Notes under the pieces: generated by a model
Told to the model about the DNA's origin: nothing
The model's database searches: none
The model's input: only the letters and a program-made list of their open reading frames with translations
Assembly (NCBI GenBank): GCA_016699695.1
Contig: CP065006.1
Span: 3,902,375-3,966,374, forward strand
Source of the DNA: Bacteroidota bacterium
GTDB lineage: Bacteria; Bacteroidota; Bacteroidia; Bacteroidales; UBA10428
Reading direction: 5' to 3'
Length of the DNA: 64,000 nucleotides
Part shown: positions 51,983 to 61,946 of the stretch, one piece after another
Layout of the letters: each line of letters starts with the position of its first letter
Numbering within the stretch: position 1 is the stretch's first letter
Position numbers and translations under genes: made by a program

Positions 51983-52707
51983 TTAATCTTCAAAGTCATT
52001 TATATTTTTCCAGAAATAAGGTGAAATCCAACAGTCAGTCGAATCGCATTCAATTTCTTCGTAAACAAGTTGTTTTTCGGTTTCTTCTCCGAATGAAACA
52101 ATCTCTATTTTTATCTGCTTTTCATTCTTATCAGTAATCTCAGCAAGTATTACGTTGTCTTTTCTTGGTTCTCCAAGCCAGTTTCTTTCGTAATAAATGT
52201 GTTGAGCAATAGTGTCTCCAATATTAAACTTACTCATATGATTTACCCAAGCAATTGAATCTTGTTCCGCTCTCCATTCAGGATTATTCATATTTACATA
52301 CCATTGATGAATATCTTTAATCTGTTGTTCAAGATTAATATCCAATCCGTTTAATTTTCTATAATAGGAGCGTAAAATAACTCCAGACATATCATCGTTA
52401 TGAAATAATCCTTTTGCTGCTAAATCCTTTCTTAAATCTGACTTTGTAACAATTAATCCAAGTAAATATCTGTTGTATAACCAATAATTCCTAATCCACA
52501 TTCCAATGGTAAGATGCGTTTGAGCAATAAAATCATTTTCAGTCATAGTTTTTATCAGATTTTTTGAAGAATCAGGAATAATTTTATCTAACTGCTCTAA
52601 TGATTCACTAAAATCCTCTGGAATATATTTCTTTTCTTTTTGGTCAGTTCTTGTCCAAATAAATTGATTGAAATTATCAATCCAAGTAGTAAAATATAAT
52701 TTCTCAT
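51983..52707 (-). pseudogene. DUF6794-like secreted protein with a frameshift
   Basis: From ATG 52707 a signal peptide is read (MRNYILLLGLIISINLFGQ) followed by ELTKKK, which then goes out of frame. In the other frame, continuous with 51983-52546, KKYIPEDFSESLEQLDKIIP leads into MTENDFIAQTHLTIGMWIRN. The shift falls in A-rich sequence near 52630-52640. The YIPxDxxESLxQLD block is the reason for the DUF6794-like call. The joined protein would be about 240 residues. It could be decayed, or a sequencing slip in the A-run. A shorter protein from the internal Met at 52546 would lack the signal peptide. Confidence 0.65.
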
Positions 52708-52795
52708 AATCTAGTTTTCTTAAATGACAATCTCAAATTTCGTCTCCCCTAATATTTATGGCATAATCTGAATGTTCCTGCTGCGATTGTATTAC

Positions 52796-52927
52796 AGCCA
52801 ACGGTTGCGGGTATGAAACGTGCCGGATTGCGGAGATGCGTCTGTATCCCACGATACAAAACTTGATGCGGGACGAACCGCTCGCAAACCCACTGAAACC
52901 GGCATGTTTTATGACCCGTTGTTAGCA
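52796..52927 (-). repeat. attC-like site o
   Basis: Same palindrome as site l with few changes: arms CGGGTATGAAACGTGCCGG and CCGGCATGTTTTATGACCCG, ends GCCAACG and TTGTTAGCACC. Confidence 0.8.
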
Positions 52928-52937
52928 CCAGTTTTTT

Positions 52938-53618
52938 TTAAAATCTTACTCCAAAAGTCAGAGTTAAAATATCGACTTTTAGTTTTGTATCATCTAAATC
53001 TTCAGTATCTCCATCATATTTCATTTCACCTTTAACATTATGTTCACCTAATCCATTATAATGTAAGCCAATTATATATTTATCTTGAATTAAAAGACCG
53101 CCTCCAATTTTGTAAGCAAGTTGAGTTGATAATTTGTAATTAAATTCAAGTTCCTCATTATCTGCTTCCATTGTCATATTAGTAACCTTAAAAAAATCAG
53201 CACCAAGACCTAAATCACCAAAAAGAGAAACTTGGTCATTAGCCTTAAATGTAAAATTTAATCCTGCGGTAATTGGAACATTAATATACTTGAAATATGT
53301 AATATCAATATCAGCACCCATATCATCTAACTCATCTTCAATATCGTCTTTGTAGCTACTTTTTAAACCATTATAATTAAAATCAGCACCTAAATACAAT
53401 CCTAATCCTTTATCATTTAGCTTAAATGTATATTTACCTCCAATATTTAAGCCAACACCAGCTCCACCAGCATCGTCATCATCAATATCGTCATCTCCAA
53501 AATCGGAAATTGCAAAAGATGGTCCAGCATGTAAAGAGAAATTACCTTGAGAATATAAATTCTCAGTCATAAAAAACATAGCAATTAAAATTGCAAAAGA
53601 AATCGATTGTTTTTTCAT
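52938..53618 (-). CDS. Outer-membrane beta-barrel protein (PorT/OmpW-like)
   Basis: 226 residues with a signal peptide (ISFAILIAMFFMTENLYSQG). The mature protein has alternating strands (FSLHAGPSFAISDFGDDDID, ITAGLNFTFKANDQVSLFGD, LSTQLAYKIGGGLLIQDKYI) and ends ILTLTFGVRF with the C-terminal Phe of barrel proteins. An acidic DDDIDDDDAGG loop may bind calcium or other cations. Typical Bacteroidota small-barrel family. The stop lies 10 bp from site o. Confidence 0.78.
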   Translation of the reverse strand: MKKQSISFAILIAMFFMTENLYSQGNFSLHAGPSFAISDFGDDDIDDDDAGGAGVGLNIGGKYTFKLNDKGLGLYLGADFNYNGLKSSYKDDIEDELDDMGADIDITYFKYINVPITAGLNFTFKANDQVSLFGDLGLGADFFKVTNMTMEADNEELEFNYKLSTQLAYKIGGGLLIQDKYIIGLHYNGLGEHNVKGEMKYDGDTEDLDDTKLKVDILTLTFGVRF

Positions 53619-53708
53619 TTTATTTAAATTTAGTTTTTTCCTACTCTTTTATGGATTTTCGGATACTCCAATATTATTAAGGTTTGTCGTTTTTTTTGTC
53701 AAAATTGG

Positions 53709-53839
53709 TGCTAACGCCCAGCAGTATGCGCAGTGCGGGGATTTTAGAAAGCCGACTGTCAGCACTACTGAATGTTGATTGCTTGTACATGGCTCAAATA
53801 TAGCAAAACAACCCGTATTGCGTATACTGCTTGTTGCGT
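53709..53839 (-). repeat. attC-like site p
   Basis: Same as sites h and j from TAACGCCCAGCAG to GCTTGTTGCG, here preceded by TTGGTGC. It is the left part of the third 703-704-bp unit. Confidence 0.78.
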
Positions 53840-54417
53840 GCAGTGGGTTTTTGTTTTAAAATTTTGTCCTTTTGTCCAAATAGATGGTGAAGGCTAAATA
53901 TCCACGGTTAGTTAATGTCTTTTACAATTTTAAATCCCGATGAGAGCTTATTATTTAGAAATCCCACGTTTTCGATGACGTTTAAAAATCAGCGCATTAA
54001 AATCTGCTTGCAGCCAGAAGTCAATTAGTGTTTGACTTATTTACTTGCACTGGAAGTCACAATACGAGTAGGAGCGAGGCTCGTCAGAATTGGCTCTCCC
54101 AATAACTCTTAAATCATTAAATTATAGAGTTCTCACACATTAAAAACTGCACTAAATGCAAATCACAATCAAATTCTAAAAATCCTTCCGAGCGTTGAGT
54201 CCAAATGGTATCAGCATCATTGATTTCTTGCAGGTCAAATCAAAATAAAAGTGCAGCGATAGGAATCCTGATGCAGAAAGTTATTAAAGTGCACTAAGTC
54301 TTGTCGGACTATAAAGTCTTGTTAAAATCGAATCACATAATCCCGAAGGATACCTATCGGTGTACTTTACTTTCATCCGATTTCCAGGTGTCATGGTTTT
54401 GATGCCATTGCACGCAA
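53715..54417 (-). mobile_element. Gene-less 703-bp cassette, copy 3 (diverged)
   Basis: Matches copies 1 and 2 closely up to about 54265, then differs through 54320 (for example CAGAAAGTTATTAAAGTGCA here). It joins again at AAATCGAATCACATAATCCC and ends at the same GCAACG. The changed 55 bp in an otherwise conserved unit may show which part is free to vary. Confidence 0.78.
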
Positions 54418-54541
54418 CGTTGAGTATAAGAATAGTAGCCGACTGCGTGGCACTTTCCTGTCAAGTTGCACGAAAGTTGAAGCGGGCTACAACCCTTGAA
54501 TTTACTACTATCTCGGCTATTATTTTTATACATTGTTGTAG
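54412..54541 (-). repeat. attC-like site q
   Basis: Left GTATAAGAATAGTAGCCGA pairs with right TCGGCTATTATTTTTATAC (two mismatches). Ends GCAACG and TTGTTGTAGG. It closes the two-gene membrane cassette to its right. Confidence 0.78.
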
Positions 54542-54549
54542 GCTGGCCT

Positions 54550-54990
54550 TTATCTATGTTTCGTAAAAATATCATCAAAATCAGTTCTTCCTTTTTCAAA
54601 AATCAGAAAATCAGTATTAATATCGTTTGAATTAACAGGGTAAAATAAATGATTCGTCCGTTTATCTTGAAAAACCATAGGTTCATTATGTTTGGTCAAG
54701 TATTGAGTAAATCTTTGATGTTTACTATAAATCAAGTCAGACAATTGAATGTCAGGTTTTTTCTGATTTATACATATCAAATAAGAATCACCTTTTTTCA
54801 AATAGTAAATATTAGTTTTTAAAGGTAAATAATCAAATTTGGTTGCTGATAAATCCAGATTGACCAACTTGTCATAATTCTTATCAATAAATTTTTTTGT
54901 CTCATTCATCAAGTCTTTTCGCTCCTTTTTATCTTTATAGATAAAGTAAGCCGTCAGTATGAATAGACCTAATATTAAATATATAATCAT
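54550..54990 (-). CDS. Small membrane-anchored hypothetical protein
   Basis: 146 residues. One N-terminal helix (MIIYLILGLFILTAYFIY) is followed by a charged soluble domain (KDKKERKDLMNETKKFIDKN, later FEKGRTDFDDIF). No signal-peptidase site, so it is probably anchored. I do not recognise it. Its ATG overlaps the stop of the upstream gene by four bases (ATGA), which suggests joint action. Stop 8 bp from site q. Confidence 0.6.
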   Translation of the reverse strand: MIIYLILGLFILTAYFIYKDKKERKDLMNETKKFIDKNYDKLVNLDLSATKFDYLPLKTNIYYLKKGDSYLICINQKKPDIQLSDLIYSKHQRFTQYLTKHNEPMVFQDKRTNHLFYPVNSNDINTDFLIFEKGRTDFDDIFTKHR

Positions 54991-55481
54991 GTTTCAATAG
55001 ATTCACGAGCAACATTACTCAATACCTTTTCTAAAATTTTCTCCTGCAAGTTCCCAAGTTCAATTATCGACAATAAAACATAACCTCCAATAGTTACAGC
55101 TAAACCAATCAAGTATCCAACTAATCCAAAAGCTAGAAAAGGCAAAGCAAACATAGTAATCCACATTAATCCAATAAAAAGACTTGAAAAACCAATCGAA
55201 TATCGTATTGAAAGCTCACTATATTCAGAAATATCAATAAATCTAAATTTTGCGATAATATCTGGTCGTAATTGCATAAGTTGCATTCTGAACTTTGAAA
55301 TCCAAAATCCATTTTTAGTCCAATTACCAACGAAAGTTTTTAAAGTAATCCCTGTAAAACTTTGTTTAAACATCAGTTGTGGGCTCAAATTCGTTTTACA
55401 TGTCTCCGCTGCCATTTTATCCTTAATAACATCAATATAATAATTGTGAATTTTATATTTTTCTAGTTTTATCTTAATCAT
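54987..55481 (-). CDS. Hypothetical membrane protein, partner of the next gene
   Basis: 164 residues. A soluble N-terminal half (about 1-90, LEKYKIHNYYIDVIKDKMAA) is followed by a pair of helices (about 93-140, ending GLAVTIGGYVLLSIIELGNL) and a short charged tail. No family recognised. As a coupled pair of small membrane proteins in one cassette it could be a toxin-immunity or effector pair, but nothing in the sequence proves this. Confidence 0.6.
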   Translation of the reverse strand: MIKIKLEKYKIHNYYIDVIKDKMAAETCKTNLSPQLMFKQSFTGITLKTFVGNWTKNGFWISKFRMQLMQLRPDIIAKFRFIDISEYSELSIRYSIGFSSLFIGLMWITMFALPFLAFGLVGYLIGLAVTIGGYVLLSIIELGNLQEKILEKVLSNVARESIET

Positions 55482-55506
55482 TGCTTATTTGTTACGAGCT
55501 GTCTCT

Positions 55507-55585
55507 CAGGCTTGCCTACAACCGTGTTTGGCGGGGGGGGGTGGGGGGGGCAAAATGCGGGGAAATCCCGATTGCGTAGCTTAAT
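55507..55585. other. Truncated attC-like remnant with G-run
   Basis: CTACAACCGTGTTTGGC (55516-55532) looks like the left end of a palindromic site (CAAC at 55519), but no matching right arm is present. It is followed by nine G, a T and eight G (55533-55550), then AAAATGCGGGGAAATCCCG. The join to the cassette fragment at 55586 looks like a deletion. Confidence 0.5.
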
Positions 55586-56019
55586 TTTTAGAAATCCCAC
55601 GTTTTCGATGACGTTAAAAAATCAGCACATAAAAATCTACTTGCAGCCAGAAGTCAATTTGTGTTTGACTTATTTACTTGCACTGGAAGTCACAATACAA
55701 GTAGGAGCGAGGCTTTGATCAGAATTGGCTCTCCCAATAACTCTTAAATCATTAAATCATAGAGTTTTCACGTTAAAAAACTCCACTAAGTAAATCACAA
55801 TCAAACTTCTAAAAATCCTATCGAGCGTTGAGTCCAAATTGTATCAGCATCATTGATTTCTTGCAGGTCAAATCAAAATAAAAAGTGCAGCGATAGGAAT
55901 CCTGATGTAGAACGTTAACTACGGAGTAAAAACATTTTCCGGGCTACCAGAGTCAAATTAAAATCGGTTCACATAATCCCGAAGGATACCTATCGGTGTA
56001 CTTTACTTTCATCCGATTT
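55586..56019. mobile_element. Fragment of the 704-bp gene-less cassette
   Basis: Begins within the unit (TTTAGAAATCCCACG) and ends at CTTTCATCCGATTT, lacking both AA|CG borders and the attC-like part. It has scattered base and length changes against copies 1-3. It marks the right limit of visible cassette sequence; 56020-56071 is AT-rich with no feature. Confidence 0.8.
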
Positions 56020-56071
56020 GGCATTGTTTTATATTTTAACACTTTTGAATTTATCGTTATAACAGTTGCAA

Positions 56072-56971
56072 TTAAAATCTTAGTTTCTCAGTCATAATTC
56101 CAAAACGCAGCACATCCAGCTGATGATTGAAATACATATTGTAATAATCCAACCCGTGGTAATATTGAACAAAAAGGCCAATATCTTCTAAAAATTTAGG
56201 GTGATAGTAAAACGTTAAACCAAGGTTTAGGCGTTTAGTGGATGCATTATTCCAATCGTTTATTTTACCAAACTTTCAAATCGCCTCACCTTTTAACGAA
56301 ATATTAGCAGACCGCTGCTTTTGGTCGATATTTTTATTAGAAAGTTTAAATATCGAAAATGCATTGTGCCAACGAACCATACTGTATATTCCTTCGAGTT
56401 CATCAGCAGACCAACTTTGTGGGTGAACCTCTAAAGATGATTTAAAAAACTGAAAAGCATTAAGCCGTTTATTGAAATTTGTTTTTATTAGCCCGCCTTC
56501 AAAATAGTTTGTGGAAAAGTCACCTGATTTTGTGTTAGCATCTCCGTTACCAAGGAAAAAATCGCCATCCTGACCATTGGAATGATGGGCAATTCGACCG
56601 AAAACACTTGTGTTATTTAAAAATTTATTATTATTTAAACGAAAATACAAAGTAAATTGGGGTATATAACTCGGAGTACGAACTGGAGACGACTCTTCTT
56701 GGTACATTCTGATAATAACTTGTGGCGTAATTACTCCCACCAATCTAGAGTTTTTACTTTGCCTGAGGTAAAAGTTTGGAATTAAATTCCCTTCGAACCA
56801 AAGGGGTTCAATATTACCAATATCCATAGGAAAAGTAATATAACTATTCCCTTGATTCACCTGAGATATATCAGTGATTCCAATCTGCTGCATTGAGTCG
56901 CTTGCTTGCCCCATGCTAACCAGTGAATTTGTTAGCATAACTATGAATAAAGTAATTATTGACTTTATCAT
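56072..56971 (-). pseudogene. Outer-membrane phospholipase A-like protein with an in-frame stop
   Basis: A signal peptide (SIITLFIVMLTNSLVSMGQA) and beta-strand-rich body. FGRIAHHSNGQDGDFFL contains the HxSNG motif of outer-membrane phospholipase A, with catalytic His and Ser. Translation meets a TGA at 56278-56276 (after KGEAI), yet the same frame continues open for about 67 more codons (FGKINDWNNASTKRLNLGLT) to a TAA at 56072. The full protein would be about 298 residues, near the family length. The stop removes the last strands and probably prevents barrel assembly. A sequencing error is also possible, given the damage nearby. Confidence 0.72.
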
Positions 56972-56982
56972 ACTCTTTGATA

Positions 56983-57609
56983 TTAGCGATAAACTGCAAT
57001 GCCAAATCCAAACTCTATAATATCCTTTAAAGGAATTGTAGAATTCCCAAATTTGCTTGCAATGTATAAGCCTCTGCTGCCTGCACGAACATAAAATGCA
57101 GTACCGGAAGCTGGTGTTTTATTGCTTAATAGTTTTGTTTTAATTTCGCCACCCAAAAAAACTCCCGAGTTTCTCCCTGGCGACCACCAATAATATTCAG
57201 CCGGATAATGGTCGGGCAGTTTTATCCAATATTCGTTACCAAAGGTGTGATGTATGAACCAGCCAAAATTCAAAGGCATTAATTCAATGTTAGGGTTTAT
57301 TTTAAATCGTAATAATTTGGCTGTTAATTGCAAACTTACACTGTGTAAATCGTCAGTTGAAACAGATTCAGGTACATACCCATAAAAGTAGGAGACCTCT
57401 ATTTTTTGATTAAAGAAGGTGTATCCAACACCCATTGAAACAAATCCTATACCTCCGGCAAATTGCAGCTTCACATAATCAGGCAAAAACCTTTTATATT
57501 TTGCTGAATCGGAGTTTTGTGAAACCTGACTAAAGGCTTCAGCTCCGGTAATAAATATAATCAGCAAACTTATCCGTACTATTTTAAAATTCAACTGTTT
57601 CAACTTCAA
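56983..57609 (-). CDS. Hypothetical outer-membrane protein
   Basis: 208 residues with a signal peptide (ISLLIIFITGAEAFSQ). Strand-like segments (YVKLQFAGGIGFVSMGVGYT, SVSLQLTAKLLRFKINPNIE) and the C-terminal FGFGIAVYR suggest a barrel. Unlike its neighbours it shows no frame damage. It overlaps the broken metallophosphoesterase gene by 26 bp. Confidence 0.6.
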   Translation of the reverse strand: MKLKQLNFKIVRISLLIIFITGAEAFSQVSQNSDSAKYKRFLPDYVKLQFAGGIGFVSMGVGYTFFNQKIEVSYFYGYVPESVSTDDLHSVSLQLTAKLLRFKINPNIELMPLNFGWFIHHTFGNEYWIKLPDHYPAEYYWWSPGRNSGVFLGGEIKTKLLSNKTPASGTAFYVRAGSRGLYIASKFGNSTIPLKDIIEFGFGIAVYR

Positions 57610-58388
57610 ATTGATTATTGGATATTTTTATCAAATTGTATTTTTTGTTTTCTACGCCAAAAACATTAACATAGGTAATGCTATCAGCATAAGGATAATA
57701 TATTTCGTGACCATGCGAGTGACCATGTACGGTGAATAATACATTATTGTAACGTGATAAGGAGTTGTGGAAATCCTCTTCGAGAGATGCATCGAAATCA
57801 GCATCTGTTGGCTGGACATGAAATACCACAACTGCCATAGTAAAATCAAAATTTGGTTGCAATTGGTTGTCTAACCACTGAATATCAGGAACATCACCAC
57901 TATATTTAAACTCACGGCTATTTGTATTTATAAAAACGAATTTAATGCTGTTGTATATAAAGCTATAATTTAATACACCAAACATTTCAAGATAAGCTTG
58001 CGAACCGTTGCCCACCAAATCGTGATTCCCGATAACAACAAAATAAGGAAAATTTAATTTAAGCAAGTATGAATTAGCCCACAAATACTGTTTAGGCAAC
58101 CCAAAATCGGCAATATCGCCCACATGTATTACAAATCAATAGCCTTGTTTTTATTAACTGCGCTTACAAACAACTCCGTTTCATCAAAAAACGATGGGTA
58201 TCGCCTGTAAATGCAATGCTTATTGTATCGTCATTTTCCCGTGCATGTAGTTTTTCGATATTCCGTTGATTCACATTTTCTTTTTCATCACTAAAATCAA
58301 TAGCATAAGGCGAATAGTCGAACATATCCTCACAAGCAAGCAGAAGAAAAACATTAATCAGAAGTACTATTTTAATAATTGTTCTCAT
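57584..58388 (-). pseudogene. Calcineurin-like metallophosphoesterase lipoprotein, frameshifted
   Basis: The start at 58388 gives a lipoprotein signal (VLLINVFLLLACEDMF) and the first metal motif SIAFTGDTHR. The frame then breaks near 58165-58190 and again near 58125-58140; the piece between reads FFDETELFVSAVNKNKAIDL. The next piece has HVGDIADFG and YFVVIGNHDLVGNG (GNHD motif), then VHGHSHGHEIYY (GHxH). All metallophosphoesterase motifs are present, so the gene was functional until recently, or the breaks are sequence errors. Confidence 0.78.
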
Positions 58389-58848
58389 ACCATTTGGCTA
58401 TAGATATACCATCTTAATATCATCAGTACTTTATTGCTATTAAGTATAAAAGAGGCTTTTTCAAAATTGGGTCTGTTTGAGAGTCCTATCGTTTTAAAAT
58501 TTGAAAATCCTATACCTTCTTTTGGGAGTATAAATCCTTTATCAATTTTACTATTGTTATTTTCATCATGTAAGATATTTACAGCATATTTACCTGACGG
58601 AATACTGTGAAATGTTATTGTAGATGAACCATTTACAATATTAGCTTTCACTATTTTATAGCATTTCTTAAAATTCTCGTCAGGAATAGAACCTTCTTTA
58701 TTGTACAAAGCAAACTGCACTATGCCTTCAGAGTTTCTTAGTTTTTCAACATTTACTGTTAATGAAAATGTTTTTCGGCTTGATTGCTAAATGATGTAAT
58801 TATCAGCAAAAGCAAGAACGAACTTATTACAATTGTTAGATTTCTCAT
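58385..58848 (-). pseudogene. DUF2141 family protein, frameshifted near its N-terminus
   Basis: From ATG 58848 a signal peptide is read (LTIVISSFLLLLIITSFS) followed by NQAEK, then a frameshift near 58770. The second frame reads TVNVEKLRNSEGIVQFALYN and on through IPSGKYAVNILHDENNNSKI, the core of DUF2141 proteins, which are small exported beta domains. The start overlaps the RND pump's stop (ATGA). Confidence 0.72.
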
Positions 58849-61800
58849 TCTGCAATTCCTTTCTTTTTTGCAAATCGTTCTTTAATACTATCCACCACGT
58901 AGTAAACCATCGGAACTAAATAAACAGTTAATATCATTGACGAAAGTAAACCGCCTATAATAACCCATGCTAAACCATTTTTCCATTCTGCACGGTTCCT
59001 TTGCCAATGCAATGGGCAACATGCCAATTGCCATAGCCAAGGTTGTCATTAAAATAGGGCGCATCCGTTCTTTGCCGGCAATAATCAATGCTTCTTTAAA
59101 ATGTTTGCCTTCCGCTTTTAGTTGATTGGTAAAATCGACAATAAGAATGGCATTTTTTGTTACCAAGCCCATAAGCATAATTAATCCAAGTTGGGCAAAA
59201 GAGTCAAATGATTTAATGATAAATTTAATGCCAAAAATGCCCCAATAGCAGCCACTGGAATACCAAACAACGCAACAAATGGATAGATGTAGCTATCATA
59301 TAATGCAATCATTATCAGATAAATCAGGATAAATGAAATAAGCAAAACAGAACCCAGTGCACCAAAACTTTCGTTTTGTGTTTTAATATCTGCACCCCAG
59401 CTCAGTTTAACACCTTCGGGCAGTGGTTTTGATTTTAAATAGGTAATCACTTCATCTGCCATTGTTCCGGAAGGCCGGCCAAATGATTCGGCTGTAAGCG
59501 TTACCGATGTTTGCCTGTCGAGCCTTTCAAGAAGCGATGGTGAATTGTCTTGCATTACAGTGGCAAATTGCGAAACTTCTATAGGAATATTCATTGGATT
59601 AACGATAGTAAACCGAGTTACATCTTCAAAATTCTTTCGGTCAAATTCGTCAAGCCAAATTCTCTACCGGATATTCTGTTCCGTTTTCAGTTAACGAGGC
59701 ATCGTCATTACCAGTAAATGCTGTCCTTAAATTCATTCCTACATAAGCAGTGGTAAGACCTAATCGCTGCATTTTATCTTTATCTGGAATTACTTTGTAT
59801 TCGGGATTGCCTTCAACCACCGATAATTGAACATTGTCTGCCCCGGGAATCGTTTCAATAACTGATTTCAACTCTTGTGATGTTTTCATTACTAAATCTA
59901 TATTTGCACCACTCAAGGTAATTTTAATTGGAGCTCCTTTGGGTAGTAATCCAATTACAGCCATCGAGAAATTTGTACCCGGAAAATCTGATTTTAGTTG
60001 AGACAGAAGAAATTTCATAAATTCTTCTGTTTTCATATTTCGTTCTTTTTCAGGTTTTAATTGAATAGTAAATTCAGATTTATTGGCAGCACCTACTCCA
60101 AGACTTCCGATTCCGGTGCTGGGCCCCGCAATATTACTGAATAACGAGGATACTTCGGGTTGTTGCAGAATATAGTTTTCAACCTGTTGCGATACAATGT
60201 TGTTTTGTTGTACCGTAATGGTTTTATCAAATTCAAGATTCAAACGGAATTTTCCCTGGTCGCCGGTTGACATCATTTCTTTGCCAATAATACCTTGTTT
60301 CATTACACCCAAAGTCAACACAAAAAGGAGCAAAACAATGCCTGTAAAAATAAGTTTGTGGCTTAGTACCCAAACAAGTTGTCTGCCGTACCATTCAATA
60401 AAAGTGTTTAATTGATGTTCAAACCAAAGCAAAAAACGGTTCATAATATTGGTAGGTTGCAAATCTTCTTTTTCCCGATTCTGGACGCAAGCCAAGGGGT
60501 AAGGGTAAACCCAACCAATAAACTGGTAAGCGTAGAAGTGATAACGACAACCGAAAATTGCTTAAGCATATCGGCAACAAAAACCTGCAAAAACAAAATG
60601 GGCAAAAATACAACCACGTCCACCAAAGTAATGGAGAGTGCAGAAAACCCAATTTCCATTCGACCATCCATTGCCGCTGTTCGTTTTTCTTTTCCTTTAT
60701 CTAAATGGCGTTGAATATTTTCAAGTACCACTATGGCATCATCAACCAAAATCCCGATAATTAAAGACATAGCAAGCAGTGTCATCAGATTTAGGGTGTA
60801 GCCCAAAAGCCACATCACAGCAAAAGCTGTAACAAGAGATGTCGGGATGGAAATCAATACAATTAATGAATTTCGGTAGCTTCTCAAAAACAAAAGCATC
60901 ACAATAGAAACCAGTATTACTGCCAAAAACAAATCAAATACAACCGAATTAACAGCGGCGATCGTTTTGTCGGTTGAATCATCGGCAATAATAAATTTTA
61001 CACTGCACTTTTGTTCTGCTCTTCAATTGTTTTAAGTTTTCACGAACCAGTTTCGAAACCTCTACCGCATTGGCATCGCCTTGTTTTTTCAGCATCAGCC
61101 CAATACCGTTTACGCCATTGAATCGGCTCACTGATGCAATTTCCTTTAACGCCATCAATAACATTGGCAACATCTTTTACATACACCGGGCTGTTGGGAA
61201 ATGGCATAGCTACTTGCACATTCATTATGTCTTCAATTGTCGTAAATTTCCCAGTAACACGTACCGAATTGTTTTCTTTTTGCGTTTGGACTTTTCCGGC
61301 AGGAAGGTCTATGCCTGAACGATTTATAGCATCTACCACCTGGCTAAGTGAAATTTTATAATACACCAATTTATCTTGGTTCACTTTTACCTGAATTTCA
61401 CGTTCTTCGCCAAGCAAAAGTTAATTTCGGCAACCCCTTTTAATTGCTGTATTTGTGGCAGAAAATCATCTTTCATTTTCTGATAGAACTCAATTTCCGA
61501 CAACTTACTGGTTGCACTAATCGAGATGATTGGCAAATCGTTTGGCGAAACTTTACTCATCACCGGACTTAAAATATCGGCAGGCAAATCTTTTCTGATA
61601 TTGTCTATATAGCGTTGAGCATCTTGCATGGCTTTGTCAACATTTGTCCCATATTTCAGGTTGGCAATAATTACCGATGCATTGGGCATTGACTTCGTTT
61701 CCAGATAATCTACACCTTCCAAATTTGAAAGTGCATCTTCAATTTTTCGTGAAACAGAAGTCTCCACCTCCTGCGGTTCTGCTCCCGGATACATAGTTTT

Positions 61801-61940
61801 TATTACAACTACCGGCTGGTTAAAATCGGGCAGTAATTCATAGCCCAAATTTTTGTAACCAATAATTCCCAAAAGCGTAAATACGCTAAAAGAACAATTA
61901 TTAGCGATGGTCGTTTTATGGCAATTTCTGTAATATTCAT
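58845..61940 (-). pseudogene. HAE1/AcrB-type RND efflux pump, multiply frameshifted
   Basis: Spans 3096 bp, the expected coding length of about 1031 residues, from MNITEIAIKRPSLIIVL at 61940. Recognisable in order: LLPDFNQPVVVIKTMYPGAE, periplasmic porter segments, LAMSLIIGILVDDAIVVLEN (TM4 with the proton-relay Asp pair), VGMNLRTAFTGNDDASLTEN, and the C-terminal LMGLVTKNAILIVDF. The frame changes about eight times (near 61880, 61400, 61110, 60960, 60470, 59620, 59180 and 59000). The total length is kept, so each change is a small indel. Non-functional as read. Confidence 0.85.
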
Positions 61941-61946
61941 GATTTT

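Noticed and set aside
3143..54541. Palindromes as MITEs of one family
   Set aside because: The stems differ in sequence while complementarity is kept, no target duplications are seen, and repeated units break at AA|CG rather than at the palindrome ends.
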